NCBI RefSeq assembly: GCF_011009015.1
Contig: NZ_CP048878.1
Span: 4,804,354 to 4,868,353 of the forward strand
DNA: 64,000 nt
From: Spartinivicinus ruber
GTDB lineage: Bacteria > Pseudomonadota > Gammaproteobacteria > Pseudomonadales > Zooshikellaceae
Reading direction: 5' to 3'
Below, in pieces: positions 49,701 through 59,331 of the stretch. The translations under genes were made by a program, and so were the position numbers. Below the pieces are notes generated by a model, which worked only from the letters and a program-made list of their open reading frames with translations, was not told the origin of the DNA and did no database searches. The first letter of the stretch is position 1. Each line of letters begins with the position of its first letter.

Positions 49701-52657
49701 CACAGTCCATCTGTAGCTGCATCCATTGCCAGTTGGTAACGCTCTTCACTCCGACGCAAGGCATCTTCAGCATCTTTACGGGCTCGACCAATAGCAATTA
49801 ATTCTCCGGCCCGCCATAACAAGGCTACTTCTTCACTGGTCCAGGTTTTATCCTGATCGACGGTCACTTGTGCAATCGAACCAACCACTCGCCCAGATAA
49901 CAACATCGGTACATGGATAACTGAACGAATATTGAGAGACTCTAAATAATGACGAGCAGACGAAGGCTCATGTATACCAAAACTACCTAACGACCACTGA
50001 CACACTTCGCCTTTTAACGGTCGACTATCCAATACTCGAAAATGCTCAGTTAGCAGCTGTTGCTGTTGTTCTGTATAATCAGGCATGGCTTTAACATGCC
50101 AGTTATGAGTAATATCTGCACTTTTATAATCCGTCTGATAACTCAGCACATAACTTCGGTCAGCCCCCATAAACTCGCCGATCACCCGAATCGTATATTG
50201 AATGGCTTCATCAAGCTCACGATCCATAAATTGTCGGGTAATATTGCTAATCATCCGATCCATTTGCGCCCTCATCCGTAAGGCTTTTTCCGCCTTATGC
50301 CGTTCATCAATTTCCCGGGATAAGCGCCAATTCCAGTAAATAATCAGCAATATAATCGCAAGGGTAATAACCACCCCAACGATAAATTCTTTTGTGGGCT
50401 TCCATACTCTGGGCTGAATCGAAATCCACTTGCCTTCGATTTCATTTTTTTCTTTGGTAGGAATACTGCTTAATACTTTATTTAAGATGGTGCTAAAAAC
50501 TTCCCAACGGCGGTTAGTTGCCATTCGATAATGGTAGTTATACCCTACTTCAGCAACGCTACGTAAATTGGTTATTTTAGTCTGGTCAATTGAGTAAGAA
50601 AGCGTAGCCCGGTTAACAATCATCGCATCAAACTGGCCAAGAGAAACTTGTTTAATACCACTCGCAAAGTCAGGGACATTTACAAACTCAATATCAGGAT
50701 ATCGAGACTTAATAAATTCTGTTGGCTCAAAATCAGGTAAGGTTGCCACCTTTTTACCTGACAAATCCTTTATTTTTTTGATGCTATCATCTGTACTACG
50801 GGCAATAATATCAGTTGGAATTTCCAGGTAAGGCTGGGTAAATGACAAAGACTTAGCAAGATCTTCATCCCACGCTATGACACTGACCATATCGACTTCA
50901 TCGTGGCGTAACTTTTCTTTTGCAGCCTCCCAATTAGCCGAAGGGATATACTTCATGGTAATCCCTAAGCGCTTTTCAATAATATCGATATATTCAGCTG
51001 CAATCCCCTGGTATTTACCATCTTCATTTAAAAACTCAATGGGAGGATATTTTGGATCACCCGTAAAAGTAATGACAGGATGATCAACCAGCCATTGTTT
51101 TTCCTCTTCAGTCAACTCCAATGGAACTGCTTCATCAGAGAAATAACGAAACTTAGGATCAGCTAACCAGCGCGCCTCCATTTCCCGAAATTCTTCATGG
51201 GTTATAAGACTCAATCCTTTATTAATATCGTTTAATAAATCTTTACTACGACCTTTTATCACCCCAGCATGAAACTTTTCTCGAAATGAAAATTGACTGG
51301 ACGCTTTTATTTCACCTACCAATCCCAATGTGTTTAGCAAAATATTAATCGACACTTGCTCAGCAATAAACGCATCAATTTGCTTATCCAACAGAGCCCT
51401 GATCAGTGCTTCATTATTTTCAAAGGTAATTACCCGCGAATCAGGCCATTGCTTTTCAATATGCCCTTGGTGAGATGTGCCTCTTACTACCCCTAGTCGC
51501 TTACCGGCTAATTGCTCTTTGTTACGAACTGGTTTACCTGAAGTGTCATAAAATAATACTGAACTCATTTCATAAAAAGGCTGTGAAAAATCCAGCCATT
51601 CTTTACGTCCAGTAGTCTCAGAAAGTCCCGAATGGATATCAACATCCCCCACCTGAACCAACTCAAGGGTCTCCTGCCACTCAGTGGCCTTAAAACGTAC
51701 TTGCTTGCCACTTTTTTTGGCCCAAAGCCGCCATAAATCAACAAAAAAACCAGCGGGCCGACCTTTTGAATTTAAAAATGATAAAGGAGGAAAGTCAGTA
51801 TCAATTGCAACGATTAAAGCACCACTGGTATAGCTTTGCGTTTGTTCCAGCCACTTGTTTTCCATCACCTTGCGATCAGCCGCTGAAATTTTTTGCATAC
51901 CATCCCGAATCAATTCTTCAATGGCTGCATTATCAGGATTTACCGCAGCGTAAAGGGTACGCTGATAAAGTGGTTGTTCTGCTTGGTAATTATACTCTCG
52001 GGAAATACCTTGCTTCGCCATTAAAAACCGTAAAGTAGGCCCACTACCAACAAATACACGGATTTCCCCTGCCTGAGCAGCTTTCAGCATCGCAATATTA
52101 TTATGGTAGTTAACTAGTGAAGCATCTTTCAGGCGGCTTTCAATTTCATAAGCAGTGTCAGCACCACTGATAACCCCTATTTTAAATCCTGCTAAATCTT
52201 GCAGACTTTTTACGCCCAACACATTCCGGTGGTAAAAAAAGTAAATACTGCTTTTCCCCACAGGCGTTACAGCTTTTAGATCAACGGCTTTTAACTCCTT
52301 GGTTAATAAGCCAGCATGAACATCCGCATGCCCCCTTGCCACCATTTCCGCTGCAACAACGGCAGGGGCACCTAAAAAGCGCACCTTAACATTGGCTTGT
52401 TCAGCCCAACGACGCCATAAATCAATAATAAAACCGTTGGCCTTACCCTGATCATTAGTGAACTGATAAGGCTCCTGTCCTAATGAGTAAGCAACAGTAA
52501 TCGTGTCATGTGATTGAGGCTGAGCATTGCTAGCTTCATTACTTGCCACAGCTAACTGAGAAAAGCAGCTAACAACAACCATCCATAACTGGAGCATTAG
52601 AAAAAAAGTAATTCGCTTCATCAATAAACCATGGCAATGCTGACTAAGATAATTCAT
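46760..52657 (-). CDS. Giant BvgS/EvgS-type hybrid sensor kinase with three substrate-binding-like domains
   Basis: 1965 residues. Signal peptide about 13–39 (an inner Met start at codon 13 is possible). Three periplasmic type-3 solute-binding-like domains follow at about 50–275, 285–505 and 525–765. Then one membrane helix (about 770–790), a GAF domain (about 820–960), two PAS domains (about 975–1095 and 1100–1220), HisKA (His near 1237 in MSHEIRTPMNA), an ATPase domain (NLTHNAIKF, GTGLGLAICK), two receivers (Asp near 1529, LMDWRMPD; near 1671, FMDIQMPE) and an Hpt domain (His near 1815, AHTMKGVAGN). BvgS/EvgS relatives usually have two periplasmic domains. No response regulator gene is adjacent. 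Confidence 0.92.
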   Translation of the reverse strand: MNYLSQHCHGLLMKRITFFLMLQLWMVVVSCFSQLAVASNEASNAQPQSHDTITVAYSLGQEPYQFTNDQGKANGFIIDLWRRWAEQANVKVRFLGAPAVVAAEMVARGHADVHAGLLTKELKAVDLKAVTPVGKSSIYFFYHRNVLGVKSLQDLAGFKIGVISGADTAYEIESRLKDASLVNYHNNIAMLKAAQAGEIRVFVGSGPTLRFLMAKQGISREYNYQAEQPLYQRTLYAAVNPDNAAIEELIRDGMQKISAADRKVMENKWLEQTQSYTSGALIVAIDTDFPPLSFLNSKGRPAGFFVDLWRLWAKKSGKQVRFKATEWQETLELVQVGDVDIHSGLSETTGRKEWLDFSQPFYEMSSVLFYDTSGKPVRNKEQLAGKRLGVVRGTSHQGHIEKQWPDSRVITFENNEALIRALLDKQIDAFIAEQVSINILLNTLGLVGEIKASSQFSFREKFHAGVIKGRSKDLLNDINKGLSLITHEEFREMEARWLADPKFRYFSDEAVPLELTEEEKQWLVDHPVITFTGDPKYPPIEFLNEDGKYQGIAAEYIDIIEKRLGITMKYIPSANWEAAKEKLRHDEVDMVSVIAWDEDLAKSLSFTQPYLEIPTDIIARSTDDSIKKIKDLSGKKVATLPDFEPTEFIKSRYPDIEFVNVPDFASGIKQVSLGQFDAMIVNRATLSYSIDQTKITNLRSVAEVGYNYHYRMATNRRWEVFSTILNKVLSSIPTKEKNEIEGKWISIQPRVWKPTKEFIVGVVITLAIILLIIYWNWRLSREIDERHKAEKALRMRAQMDRMISNITRQFMDRELDEAIQYTIRVIGEFMGADRSYVLSYQTDYKSADITHNWHVKAMPDYTEQQQQLLTEHFRVLDSRPLKGEVCQWSLGSFGIHEPSSARHYLESLNIRSVIHVPMLLSGRVVGSIAQVTVDQDKTWTSEEVALLWRAGELIAIGRARKDAEDALRRSEERYQLAMDAATDGLWDWNIPQGKIYFSPRFARMLGYQPDTIEGTKEAWEDLIHPDDKAQTTAFLDHMFATQNDSFECTYRVRRQEGSYSTIQTRGKVVKRNRKNEPLRAVGTHVDITEELTRQQELSLARFSLDNSADDILWVRQDGSHRYVNMALCRSLGYEQEELLNKKVTDIDPELNQRAWESLWNVLTRGKPRTFETLRRRKDDSVYPVEVTANFMEYDDEGYVFMSSRDITDRKQAEEALRQAKETADQANLAKSEFLANMSHEIRTPMNAIIGMSHLALQTELSKKQYDYISKIKSSSHALLGIINDILDFSKIEAGKMDMESINFDLEEVFDNLSSMMGVKAEEKNLQVVYQIEPDVPRQLIGDPLRLGQVLINLTHNAIKFTRKGQVTVSAKVRSKGDEEVELVFSVKDTGIGISDGQLSRLFDSFSQVDGSTTRKFGGTGLGLAICKKLVAMMGGDIKVVSEMGQGSEFVFTAKLGIHRSEDQLKRLSEELQGVRVLIVDDNETSQTVLTDMLETFSLRPQAVSSANEAYEFIKQANQTPGDCFELVLMDWRMPDTDGIDASIYIKQMEGLAKVPAIVMVTAYGREEIMQQAQGAVDGFLIKPVSPSVLLETVLRTCDRWYRARVLKGSQQLTQIAPQLVGAKVLLAEDNEINQQVAQELLLALGLDVVIANNGREAVEKIQQESFRLVFMDIQMPEMDGFQATEKIRSMPQFDKLPIVAMTAHAMRRDREKCLAAGMNDHIAKPLNPDELSVMIAKWLKTKPIISNKRVSQPQLEWPEQLSSIDLAAGLSRVMQNQPLYCKILRDFINQQPANLQSLAETLANQDWEQALYLAHTMKGVAGNIGANELQDSCLALEKLLKAEQFEQAEQVFNQLKSHSQTLAEELSLLPGVIIAEEETATELQTAVDTTESNCENDSTGAPSADELFQLKKMLSSGDTEVMAVWQKLMPHLTKTLDPTLLGQIGEKIDNFDFDEALHLVEDNIP

Positions 52658-52778
52658 TTTTATCAGTGGATTATAACCATTGCAGGGTGATGAAAGAAAC
52701 GGGGAAATAAACCATTATGGTTGTTCTATAATTTAAGAGAATCCCTGTTTCCTGGCTTCGGGAATAACGGAGGCTGCT

Positions 52779-53297
52779 ATGGCTATTCCCCAACTTACCG
52801 AATACTTACAGGAAAAAAACATTCCTTTCAGTATTCATGAGCACTCTGCTGGCTTTACAGCACAGGAAGTTGCTCAATCCGCTCATATCCCAGGCAAAGA
52901 CTTTGCCAAAACAGTCATGGTAAAAGTTGATGATGTTATGTCGATGGTTGTCATGCCATCAAATTATGCCATCGACCTCAACACTATCAGCGAATATCTT
53001 GGTGCAGTAGATGTTGAACTAGCCCATGAGAGTGAATTCAGCGATTTATTTCCTCATTGTAAAACTGGCGCAATGCCACCATTTGGCAACTTGTTTGATA
53101 TCCCTGTTTACGTGGCTGAAGCATTAGTTGCTGACCACAAAGTTGCGTTCAACGCAGGCAATCATAATGAAATTATCCGCATGGAGTACCGTGATTTCGA
53201 GCGTCTGGTAAAACCTAAAGTCGTACGAGGAGGTTTTTATACACAAAGTGGACATTTTGAGCATGACCGCCCACGAATGGGGGTAGTCAAACATTAA
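52779..53297 (+). CDS. YbaK/ProX-family aminoacyl-tRNA deacylase-like protein
   Basis: 172 residues forming one YbaK/EbsC domain: IPFSIHEHSAGFTAQEVA, GKDFAKTVMVKVD, YAIDLNTISEYLG and GAMPPFGNLF. Proteins of this family clear mischarged tRNAs (for example Ala- or Cys-tRNA-Pro); substrate cannot be read from sequence. The K in FAKTVMVK corresponds to the conserved lysine of the family. It stands alone between two minus-strand genes. Confidence 0.88.
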   Translation: MAIPQLTEYLQEKNIPFSIHEHSAGFTAQEVAQSAHIPGKDFAKTVMVKVDDVMSMVVMPSNYAIDLNTISEYLGAVDVELAHESEFSDLFPHCKTGAMPPFGNLFDIPVYVAEALVADHKVAFNAGNHNEIIRMEYRDFERLVKPKVVRGGFYTQSGHFEHDRPRMGVVKH

Positions 53298-53322
53298 CTA
53301 AAAGGAAGAACTGTCGCCCAGC

Positions 53323-53380
53323 CCGAATATTTCGTCAGCTATCAAAATCTAAAACTGATGTGGTGTGATGAAATATTCGG
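53323..53380. terminator. Hairpin between ybaK-like gene and mmsB
   Basis: CCGAATATTTCGTCA pairs with TGATGAAATATTCGG (15 bp with one G·U) around a 28-nt loop, in the space between two convergent genes. A bidirectional transcription end is plausible, but no T-run is present. Confidence 0.5.
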
Positions 53381-53405
53381 CCGAAATGAGTCAATAGTTA
53401 AAACA

Positions 53406-54302
53406 CTAAACCAAGTCCTTATCTGCCTGATAAAAGCACTGGATGCTGGAAAAATCTAACTGACCATTTCCCTGAGTAGCATGCAGATTAAATAGGTTTC
53501 TTGCTAATGCACCTAACGGTGTACTAGAGTGACTTAACAACGCCGCTTGCTGTGACAACCCCAAATCCTTCACCATTAAATTCACTTTAAACCCACCTTG
53601 ATAGTGATTACTTGCTGGAGACATATCCATAACACCTGGGTACGGGTTATACAGCTCAAGCGACCAGTTTCTACCAGAACTTTGCACCAAAATATCTGAT
53701 AGTACTTTAGGGTCCAGACCATTATTAACCCCTAACTGGATAGCCTCTGCGGTACCAGCCATATGAATAGCCAGCAACATGTTATTGCAGATTTTTGCCA
53801 TCTGCCCCGCGCCATGATCACCCGCATGTAAAATATTTTTTCCCATTGCAGAGAAAATGGGCTGTGCAGCCTCAAAACCTGATGTTGATCCTCCCACAAT
53901 AAAAGTTAAGGTACCTTCCTTGGCCCCTTTAGTGCCACCAGAAACAGGGGCATCTAACATAGTAATACTCCGCTTAACCGCCGCTTCAGCCACGTTTTTT
54001 GCAGCATCTGGGGCTATTGTACTACAGTCGATCACCAAGGTTTTTGGGTCAATTTTCTCTATCAACCCTTCATCCTTTAAGTACAGGCTTAAAACATGCT
54101 CACTGGCAGGCAACATGGTAATTAGACAATCTACGTTTTCTACTACTAGTTGAGCATTATCAACCGCCATTGCACCTTCTTGAACGAGCGGCTTTAGCAG
54201 CGCAGGCACCAAGTCAAATACTTTAAGCTCAAACCCAGCTTTTAACAGGTTGTGAGCCATTGGCCCCCCCATGAGTCCTAAGCCAATAAATCCAATTTTC
54301 AT
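53406..54302 (-). CDS. mmsB: 3-hydroxyisobutyrate dehydrogenase
   Basis: 298 residues from ATG 54302, preceded by GAGGGA; an upstream extension of 11 codons is less likely. NAD-binding GFIGLGLMGGPMA, DAPVSGGTKGAKEGTL and catalytic K170 in GAGQMAKICNN define the beta-hydroxyacid dehydrogenase family. It oxidises 3-hydroxyisobutyrate to methylmalonate semialdehyde in valine degradation. Last gene of the operon. Confidence 0.95.
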   Translation of the reverse strand: MKIGFIGLGLMGGPMAHNLLKAGFELKVFDLVPALLKPLVQEGAMAVDNAQLVVENVDCLITMLPASEHVLSLYLKDEGLIEKIDPKTLVIDCSTIAPDAAKNVAEAAVKRSITMLDAPVSGGTKGAKEGTLTFIVGGSTSGFEAAQPIFSAMGKNILHAGDHGAGQMAKICNNMLLAIHMAGTAEAIQLGVNNGLDPKVLSDILVQSSGRNWSLELYNPYPGVMDMSPASNHYQGGFKVNLMVKDLGLSQQAALLSHSSTPLGALARNLFNLHATQGNGQLDFSSIQCFYQADKDLV

Positions 54303-54352
54303 ACATCCCTCATTATAATTTTGTTTATGCTGCAACAGTTGTTTATGATTTG

Positions 54353-55486
54353 TTATTTCAATAAATGTTTTAATGGATTCACGTCTTCAGCCCACGGTGC
54401 TTGAAAATGTCCCTCGACCCATTCAGTGGGTACCTCTGCAACTGACTTATAGTACCAACCAGGCTGGTTATCACGATCGATTAGCCTCGCTCTAACCCCC
54501 TCGGCCAAGTCAGGATGTAAGCAACACTGCACGGATAAAATTAATTCCAATTGAAAGGCATCCGCCAATGATAAGTGACGTCCGCGTTGAATTTGCTCCC
54601 AGACAATCCAAGCGGTAGTTGGACAACCATTGATATAGCTTTGTAAAGTACCTGTTAACCAGTCATCCTCTGGTTTTGCTGCATGATATTTTACAGCTAC
54701 ATCAATATCTAGCAAAGAAGCTAAACCAAATAACAAGCGTATACTTTGCCAGTGTTCAACAATTTTAGACGCAGGAAGATGACGCCAGGCTTGTTTTTCT
54801 AAAGGCTTTAATAAGCGTCCCACTAACACTTTATTGGCTGTATCAGTTTGCTCCCAATCCGCTTGAATTAACGTGTCCAAGCATTCTGCTTTTAATTCAG
54901 TAGAAATAAAATAATCAGCAAAACCTAAGCGAATACTATCAGCCGCATTAAGTGCAGCTCCCGTTAAACCAATAAAACATCCTAAATCACTTGGCAAACG
55001 CGATAAAAACCAGGTTCCAGAAACATCTGGGTATAAACCAATATTAATTTCTGGCATGGCAATTTGACTGGTTTCAGTCACTATTCGATGACTGGCACCA
55101 ACCATTAAACCAAGCCCTCCACCCATTACAATGCCACTTCCCCAACAGATGATGGGTTTTGGGTAAGTATGAATTAAATAATCCAGTTGATACTCGTGTT
55201 GAAAGAATACAGTGGCATGCTCTAAACGGTGGTCCGACTGTTCTGTGAGCATTAGGTATAATTTTCGGATATCACCACCCGCACAAAAGGCTCGGCCTCC
55301 TTCACCTTCCAACCAAACAGCAACAATATCAGGCTGGCTCCGCCATTGTTGAAGCTGCTGAAAAATAGCCATGATCATTTCTAAATCAATAGCATTCAGC
55401 GCTTTCGCTCGATTCAAGGTAATTTTAGCCAGTCGCTTTCCCTTACTAACGGGTAACTCTTCAAATAACACCGCAGACTGTGACAT
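54353..55486 (-). CDS. 3-hydroxyisobutyryl-CoA hydrolase
   Basis: 377 residues from the ATG at 55486 (AGGAGA just upstream; a GTG at 55504 is also open). Crotonase fold with the longer hydrolase layout: EGGRAFCAGGDIRKLY, GGGLGLMVGASHRI, MPEINIGLYPDVSGTWF. It frees 3-hydroxyisobutyrate from CoA in valine degradation. Length above 370 and the INIGLYPDVS block separate it from enoyl-CoA hydratases. Confidence 0.93.
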   Translation of the reverse strand: MSQSAVLFEELPVSKGKRLAKITLNRAKALNAIDLEMIMAIFQQLQQWRSQPDIVAVWLEGEGGRAFCAGGDIRKLYLMLTEQSDHRLEHATVFFQHEYQLDYLIHTYPKPIICWGSGIVMGGGLGLMVGASHRIVTETSQIAMPEINIGLYPDVSGTWFLSRLPSDLGCFIGLTGAALNAADSIRLGFADYFISTELKAECLDTLIQADWEQTDTANKVLVGRLLKPLEKQAWRHLPASKIVEHWQSIRLLFGLASLLDIDVAVKYHAAKPEDDWLTGTLQSYINGCPTTAWIVWEQIQRGRHLSLADAFQLELILSVQCCLHPDLAEGVRARLIDRDNQPGWYYKSVAEVPTEWVEGHFQAPWAEDVNPLKHLLK

Positions 55487-55518
55487 TAATAATCTCCTAG
55501 CCACTTATTATTTATCTT

Positions 55519-56340
55519 CTAACTATTTTTCCAAACAGCTGGCCGCTTTTCTAAAAATGCATTAACCCCTTCCCGCTGATCTTCCGTATCAAATAAATCA
55601 ATAAATAGCTCTCGTTCAATTGGTAATGCCTGCCACATAGGATGAAATCGGGCTTTTTGAATTAACTGCTTACAGGCGCGCACACTGGACGGACTTTGTG
55701 TAGCAACATTTTCTGCAAGTGCTAATGCCATTTCCTTGGCTTTACCTGATGACACCTGTTGTTCAGCTAAGCCAATTTCCACTGCTTTTTCGGCAGTAAC
55801 TCGTTCCCCACAAAGAATTATCCGTTTCGCCCAGCCTTCTCCCACTAGCCATGGCAATTGCTGGGTACCACCGGCACAAGGCAATAACCCCACAGACGCT
55901 TCAGGTAGTGCCAGTGCTGCATGAGCTTCAACTATTCGTAAATCACAAGCTAATGCGCACTCTAACCCACCACCCATTGCATAACCATTGATAGCAGCAA
56001 TAGAAACCCCTTGATATTGGCTTAACGTTTCAAATGCTAGGGCAAATTGCTTGGCAATCTCTCGGGCTTTAGCTTTATCACCATCAGCAAACATTTTTAA
56101 ATCAGCTCCAGCTGAAAAAAACTTTTCTCCCTGTCCCGTAATTACCAAACTATAAATAGAGCGGTCTTGATTTAATAATTCAACAATCGTTTTTAATCCC
56201 GACAAACTTTCACTATCCCAAGTATTGGCTGAGGGATTATTAATGGTGATCAATGCTGTATGGCCAATTTTTTCAACAACCAATTTATTGGTAATTGCTG
56301 TTAACTGCCCGGCTGTTACAGGTTCTAGTTCTTTTTTCAT
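55519..56340 (-). CDS. Enoyl-CoA hydratase
   Basis: 273 residues, crotonase family. ITGQGEKFFSAGADLK gives the oxyanion-hole part and GGGLECALACDLRI…LPEASVGLLPCAGGTQ (in shorter motifs: GGGLECALA, LPEASVGLLPC) carries the two expected Glu. In this cluster it likely hydrates methacrylyl-CoA to 3-hydroxyisobutyryl-CoA. AAGGAC precedes the ATG; nine bases separate it from the dehydrogenase gene. Confidence 0.92.
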   Translation of the reverse strand: MKKELEPVTAGQLTAITNKLVVEKIGHTALITINNPSANTWDSESLSGLKTIVELLNQDRSIYSLVITGQGEKFFSAGADLKMFADGDKAKAREIAKQFALAFETLSQYQGVSIAAINGYAMGGGLECALACDLRIVEAHAALALPEASVGLLPCAGGTQQLPWLVGEGWAKRIILCGERVTAEKAVEIGLAEQQVSSGKAKEMALALAENVATQSPSSVRACKQLIQKARFHPMWQALPIERELFIDLFDTEDQREGVNAFLEKRPAVWKNS

Positions 56341-56349
56341 CGAATGTCC

Positions 56350-57510
56350 TTAGAAAATCGTTTCTAATCCATTTTCTATTAATAAGCGCCTGGCAATAAT
56401 AACCCGCATTATTTCATTGGTACCTTCCAGAATTTGATGCACCCGAGCATCTCTAACATAACGCTCTAATGGATATTCTTTGATATAACCGTAACCACCA
56501 TGCAACTGTAACGCTTGATTACAAATATCAAAACATAAATCAGTTGCCAACCTTTTTGCCATAGCGCAATAAGTGGAGGCCTGACTGGATTGCTGATCCA
56601 CGTGAAAAGCAGCCAAACGCACCATTTGTTGTGCAGCAATTAAATGGGTAGCCATATCAGCAAATTTAAATTGCAGCGCCTGAAAGTCCGCTAATGGTTT
56701 ACCAAATTGCTGGCGTTGCTGCAGATAATCATGGGACTGTTTCAATGCAGCTTGTGCGGTACCTAAAGAGCAAGACGCAATATTAATTCTCCCGCCATCT
56801 AACCCCTGCATGGCTATTTTAAAACCTTGCCCTTCTTCACCTAATCGCAAGTTAACCGGTATTTTTACCTGATCGAAACTAATCGTGCGAGTCGGTTGGC
56901 TATTCCAACCCATTTTATCTTCTTTACGCCCATAGCTAATTCCTTCTGAATCTGCCGGCACTAAAAAGCTGGAAATACCTTTTGGCCCAGCTTCACCCGT
57001 TCGAGCCATTATCAGTAATACATCCGTTGAGCCAGCACCAGAAATAAACATTTTGCTGCCACTTAATAAATAATACCCCCCTTTTTTGGTAGCACTGGTT
57101 TTTAATGAAGCTGCATCAGATCCTGCATTGGGCTCCGTCAAACAATAAGAGCCCAATACCTCTCCTGTAGCTAAACGGGGACACCATTCTTCCAATACCG
57201 TAGACTGACCAAACTTACAGGCCATCCAGGTCACCATATTGTGGATAGTCAGATAGGCAGTGGTCGATGTACAGCCTTGTGCTAATGCCTCAAAAATTAA
57301 ACTGGCATCTAGCCGACTTAATCCCATTCCACCTTGTTCGACAGGCGCATAAATTGCGCAAAAACCCAAGTTACCCGCTTTTTTAATCACATCAATGGGA
57401 AAGTGTGCTTGCAGATCCCACTCTGCTGCTTTTTCAGCTAATTCTTTATCTGCAAATTGTTTTGCCGTAGCCTGAAACGCTAACTGTTCTTCTGATAAAT
57501 TAAAATCCAT
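56350..57510 (-). CDS. Acyl-CoA (isobutyryl-CoA) dehydrogenase
   Basis: 386 residues, typical FAD acyl-CoA dehydrogenase: YCLTEPNAGSDAASL, RQQFGKPLADFQ, QLHGGYGYIKEYPLERYVRD and QILEGTNEIMR with the likely catalytic Glu. Operon context with mmsA/mmsB suggests isobutyryl-CoA as substrate; the sequence alone does not prove it. AGGAGA is well placed before the ATG. Confidence 0.92.
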   Translation of the reverse strand: MDFNLSEEQLAFQATAKQFADKELAEKAAEWDLQAHFPIDVIKKAGNLGFCAIYAPVEQGGMGLSRLDASLIFEALAQGCTSTTAYLTIHNMVTWMACKFGQSTVLEEWCPRLATGEVLGSYCLTEPNAGSDAASLKTSATKKGGYYLLSGSKMFISGAGSTDVLLIMARTGEAGPKGISSFLVPADSEGISYGRKEDKMGWNSQPTRTISFDQVKIPVNLRLGEEGQGFKIAMQGLDGGRINIASCSLGTAQAALKQSHDYLQQRQQFGKPLADFQALQFKFADMATHLIAAQQMVRLAAFHVDQQSSQASTYCAMAKRLATDLCFDICNQALQLHGGYGYIKEYPLERYVRDARVHQILEGTNEIMRVIIARRLLIENGLETIF

Positions 57511-57670
57511 ATTTTCTCCTAACGAGACTTCTACGAAAGGGGGTTGAAAATAAGCCTAGTGTCCGATACAGAGTGATAGAGTGTCCTGGACAGCTAAAAT
57601 TCTAAAGACCGAGGATAGCTTTATAGAGCGGTGGAAGAATACCCTATTACTCCATATTTTTTCTCCCTCT

Positions 57671-59173
57671 CTAACGTAAATGGATAGTCATATTAGGTGA
57701 TGCACTCATACCAGGGTCAAACCAACGGGCGGTCACGGTCTTGGTTTCTGTATAAAAGCGTACGGCCTGCTTACCATAAGCATGTTGATCACCATAAAAC
57801 GAGCCTTTCCAACCAGTAAAGGAGAAAAAGGGTAATGGCACAGGAATGGGTACATTAATACCCACTTGCCCAACTTCAATATAATGCTGAAAGTGTCGTG
57901 CAGCCTGACCAGAAGCTGTAAAAATAGAGGTACCATTGCCATAAGGGTTCTGATTAATTAACTCAATAGCCTGATCAAGGGTATCCACACATAACACAAC
58001 AAGTACTGGCCCAAATATTTCTTCCTTATAAATACTCATCTCAGGCGTAACATCAACAAACAAAGTCGGCCCAATCCAATTACCATCAGGTGCTTCTGGT
58101 ACCTTGCAATCTGAACCATCTAATAAACAAGTGGCACCTTCTTCTTTGCCTTTCGCAATAAAACCCAACACTCGCTGTTTAGCTTGTGGTGAAATTTGTG
58201 GTCCATAGCTAGCCTCTGGATCATCCCATAAACCTGGCCTAACATTAGCCATGGCATCTCGTAAATCATCCAGGCAGTTTTTAGCCTCACCCACCATCAC
58301 GGCTACACTGATCGCCATACAACGCTGACCAGCAGCACCAACACTTGAGCCAACTAAATTACTAACCACTTGCTCTTTATCAGCATCTGGCATCACTACC
58401 ATATGATTTTTTGCACCAGCAAAAGCCTGTACTCGTTTCAAATGGTCTGTACCCGTTCGATAAATATGCTGACCAGCAGCCACTGAGCCAACAAACGATA
58501 TGGCTTTCACCAGCGGATGAGTAATTAATTGATCTACTTGCTCTTTATCACCATGCACTACTTGCAGTATACCTTTAGGGAAACCAGCTTCCACTGCCAG
58601 ATCTGCCAACTGAATAGGTGTCATAGGGTCTTGCTCAGATGGTTTCAACACAAAGCTATTACCGCAAGCAATGGCCATCGGGTACATCCATAGCGGCACC
58701 ATAGCTGGGAAATTAAACGGCGTAATGCCCACACATACCCCAAGAGGCTGTAAATAGCTGTAACAATCAATAGCTCGGGCTACATTCTCTACAGTTTCCC
58801 CCATCATTAAGCTACTGACATTCGCAGCCTGCTCAACCACTTCAATCCCACGCCATACATCACCTTTCGCATCAGCCAGGATCTTTCCGGTTTCTTTACT
58901 CAACGTAACAGCTAAATCCTCCTGATGTTGTTTCAACAGTGCCTGATACTTCAGCATTAATCTGGCTCTTTCTGGAGTGGGCACCTCTCGCCATTGATAA
59001 TAAGCTTGCTGTGCACTAACGATGGCCGTTTCGATTTCCTTGCTAGTTGTACAAGGCGCTTCACACAACACCTCTTGTGTCGCAGGATTGGTGACAGAAA
59101 TACGACGTTTTGCTTCACTGACACTGAACTCACCATCAATAAATTGATTTAAGCAGTTAGGTTGAGTAGTCAT
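57671..59173 (-). CDS. mmsA: Methylmalonate-semialdehyde dehydrogenase (CoA-acylating)
   Basis: 500 residues, aldehyde dehydrogenase family. [40 protein letters not shown] with the catalytic Cys near 285, and the MmsA-type ending [21 protein letters not shown] (motif WKGSFYGD) are present. It turns methylmalonate semialdehyde into propionyl-CoA. AGGT precedes the ATG. 160 bp separate it from the next gene and contain two GTGTCC motifs, one in the inverted TGTCCTGGACA. Confidence 0.96.
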   Translation of the reverse strand: MTTQPNCLNQFIDGEFSVSEAKRRISVTNPATQEVLCEAPCTTSKEIETAIVSAQQAYYQWREVPTPERARLMLKYQALLKQHQEDLAVTLSKETGKILADAKGDVWRGIEVVEQAANVSSLMMGETVENVARAIDCYSYLQPLGVCVGITPFNFPAMVPLWMYPMAIACGNSFVLKPSEQDPMTPIQLADLAVEAGFPKGILQVVHGDKEQVDQLITHPLVKAISFVGSVAAGQHIYRTGTDHLKRVQAFAGAKNHMVVMPDADKEQVVSNLVGSSVGAAGQRCMAISVAVMVGEAKNCLDDLRDAMANVRPGLWDDPEASYGPQISPQAKQRVLGFIAKGKEEGATCLLDGSDCKVPEAPDGNWIGPTLFVDVTPEMSIYKEEIFGPVLVVLCVDTLDQAIELINQNPYGNGTSIFTASGQAARHFQHYIEVGQVGINVPIPVPLPFFSFTGWKGSFYGDQHAYGKQAVRFYTETKTVTARWFDPGMSASPNMTIHLR

Positions 59174-59331
59174 TGTTAAGTTACCTACTTGATGGGTAAT
59201 GATTATATTGTTGTTATTATTGATGCCACTGTTTTTGCTTTCGATATTTATGTCCCTATTACTTCTTTCCCTTGTAACATGGTTACTTCTGATCCAGGAT
59301 TAACTATCTTGGTAGAAAACTGGACTTTATT

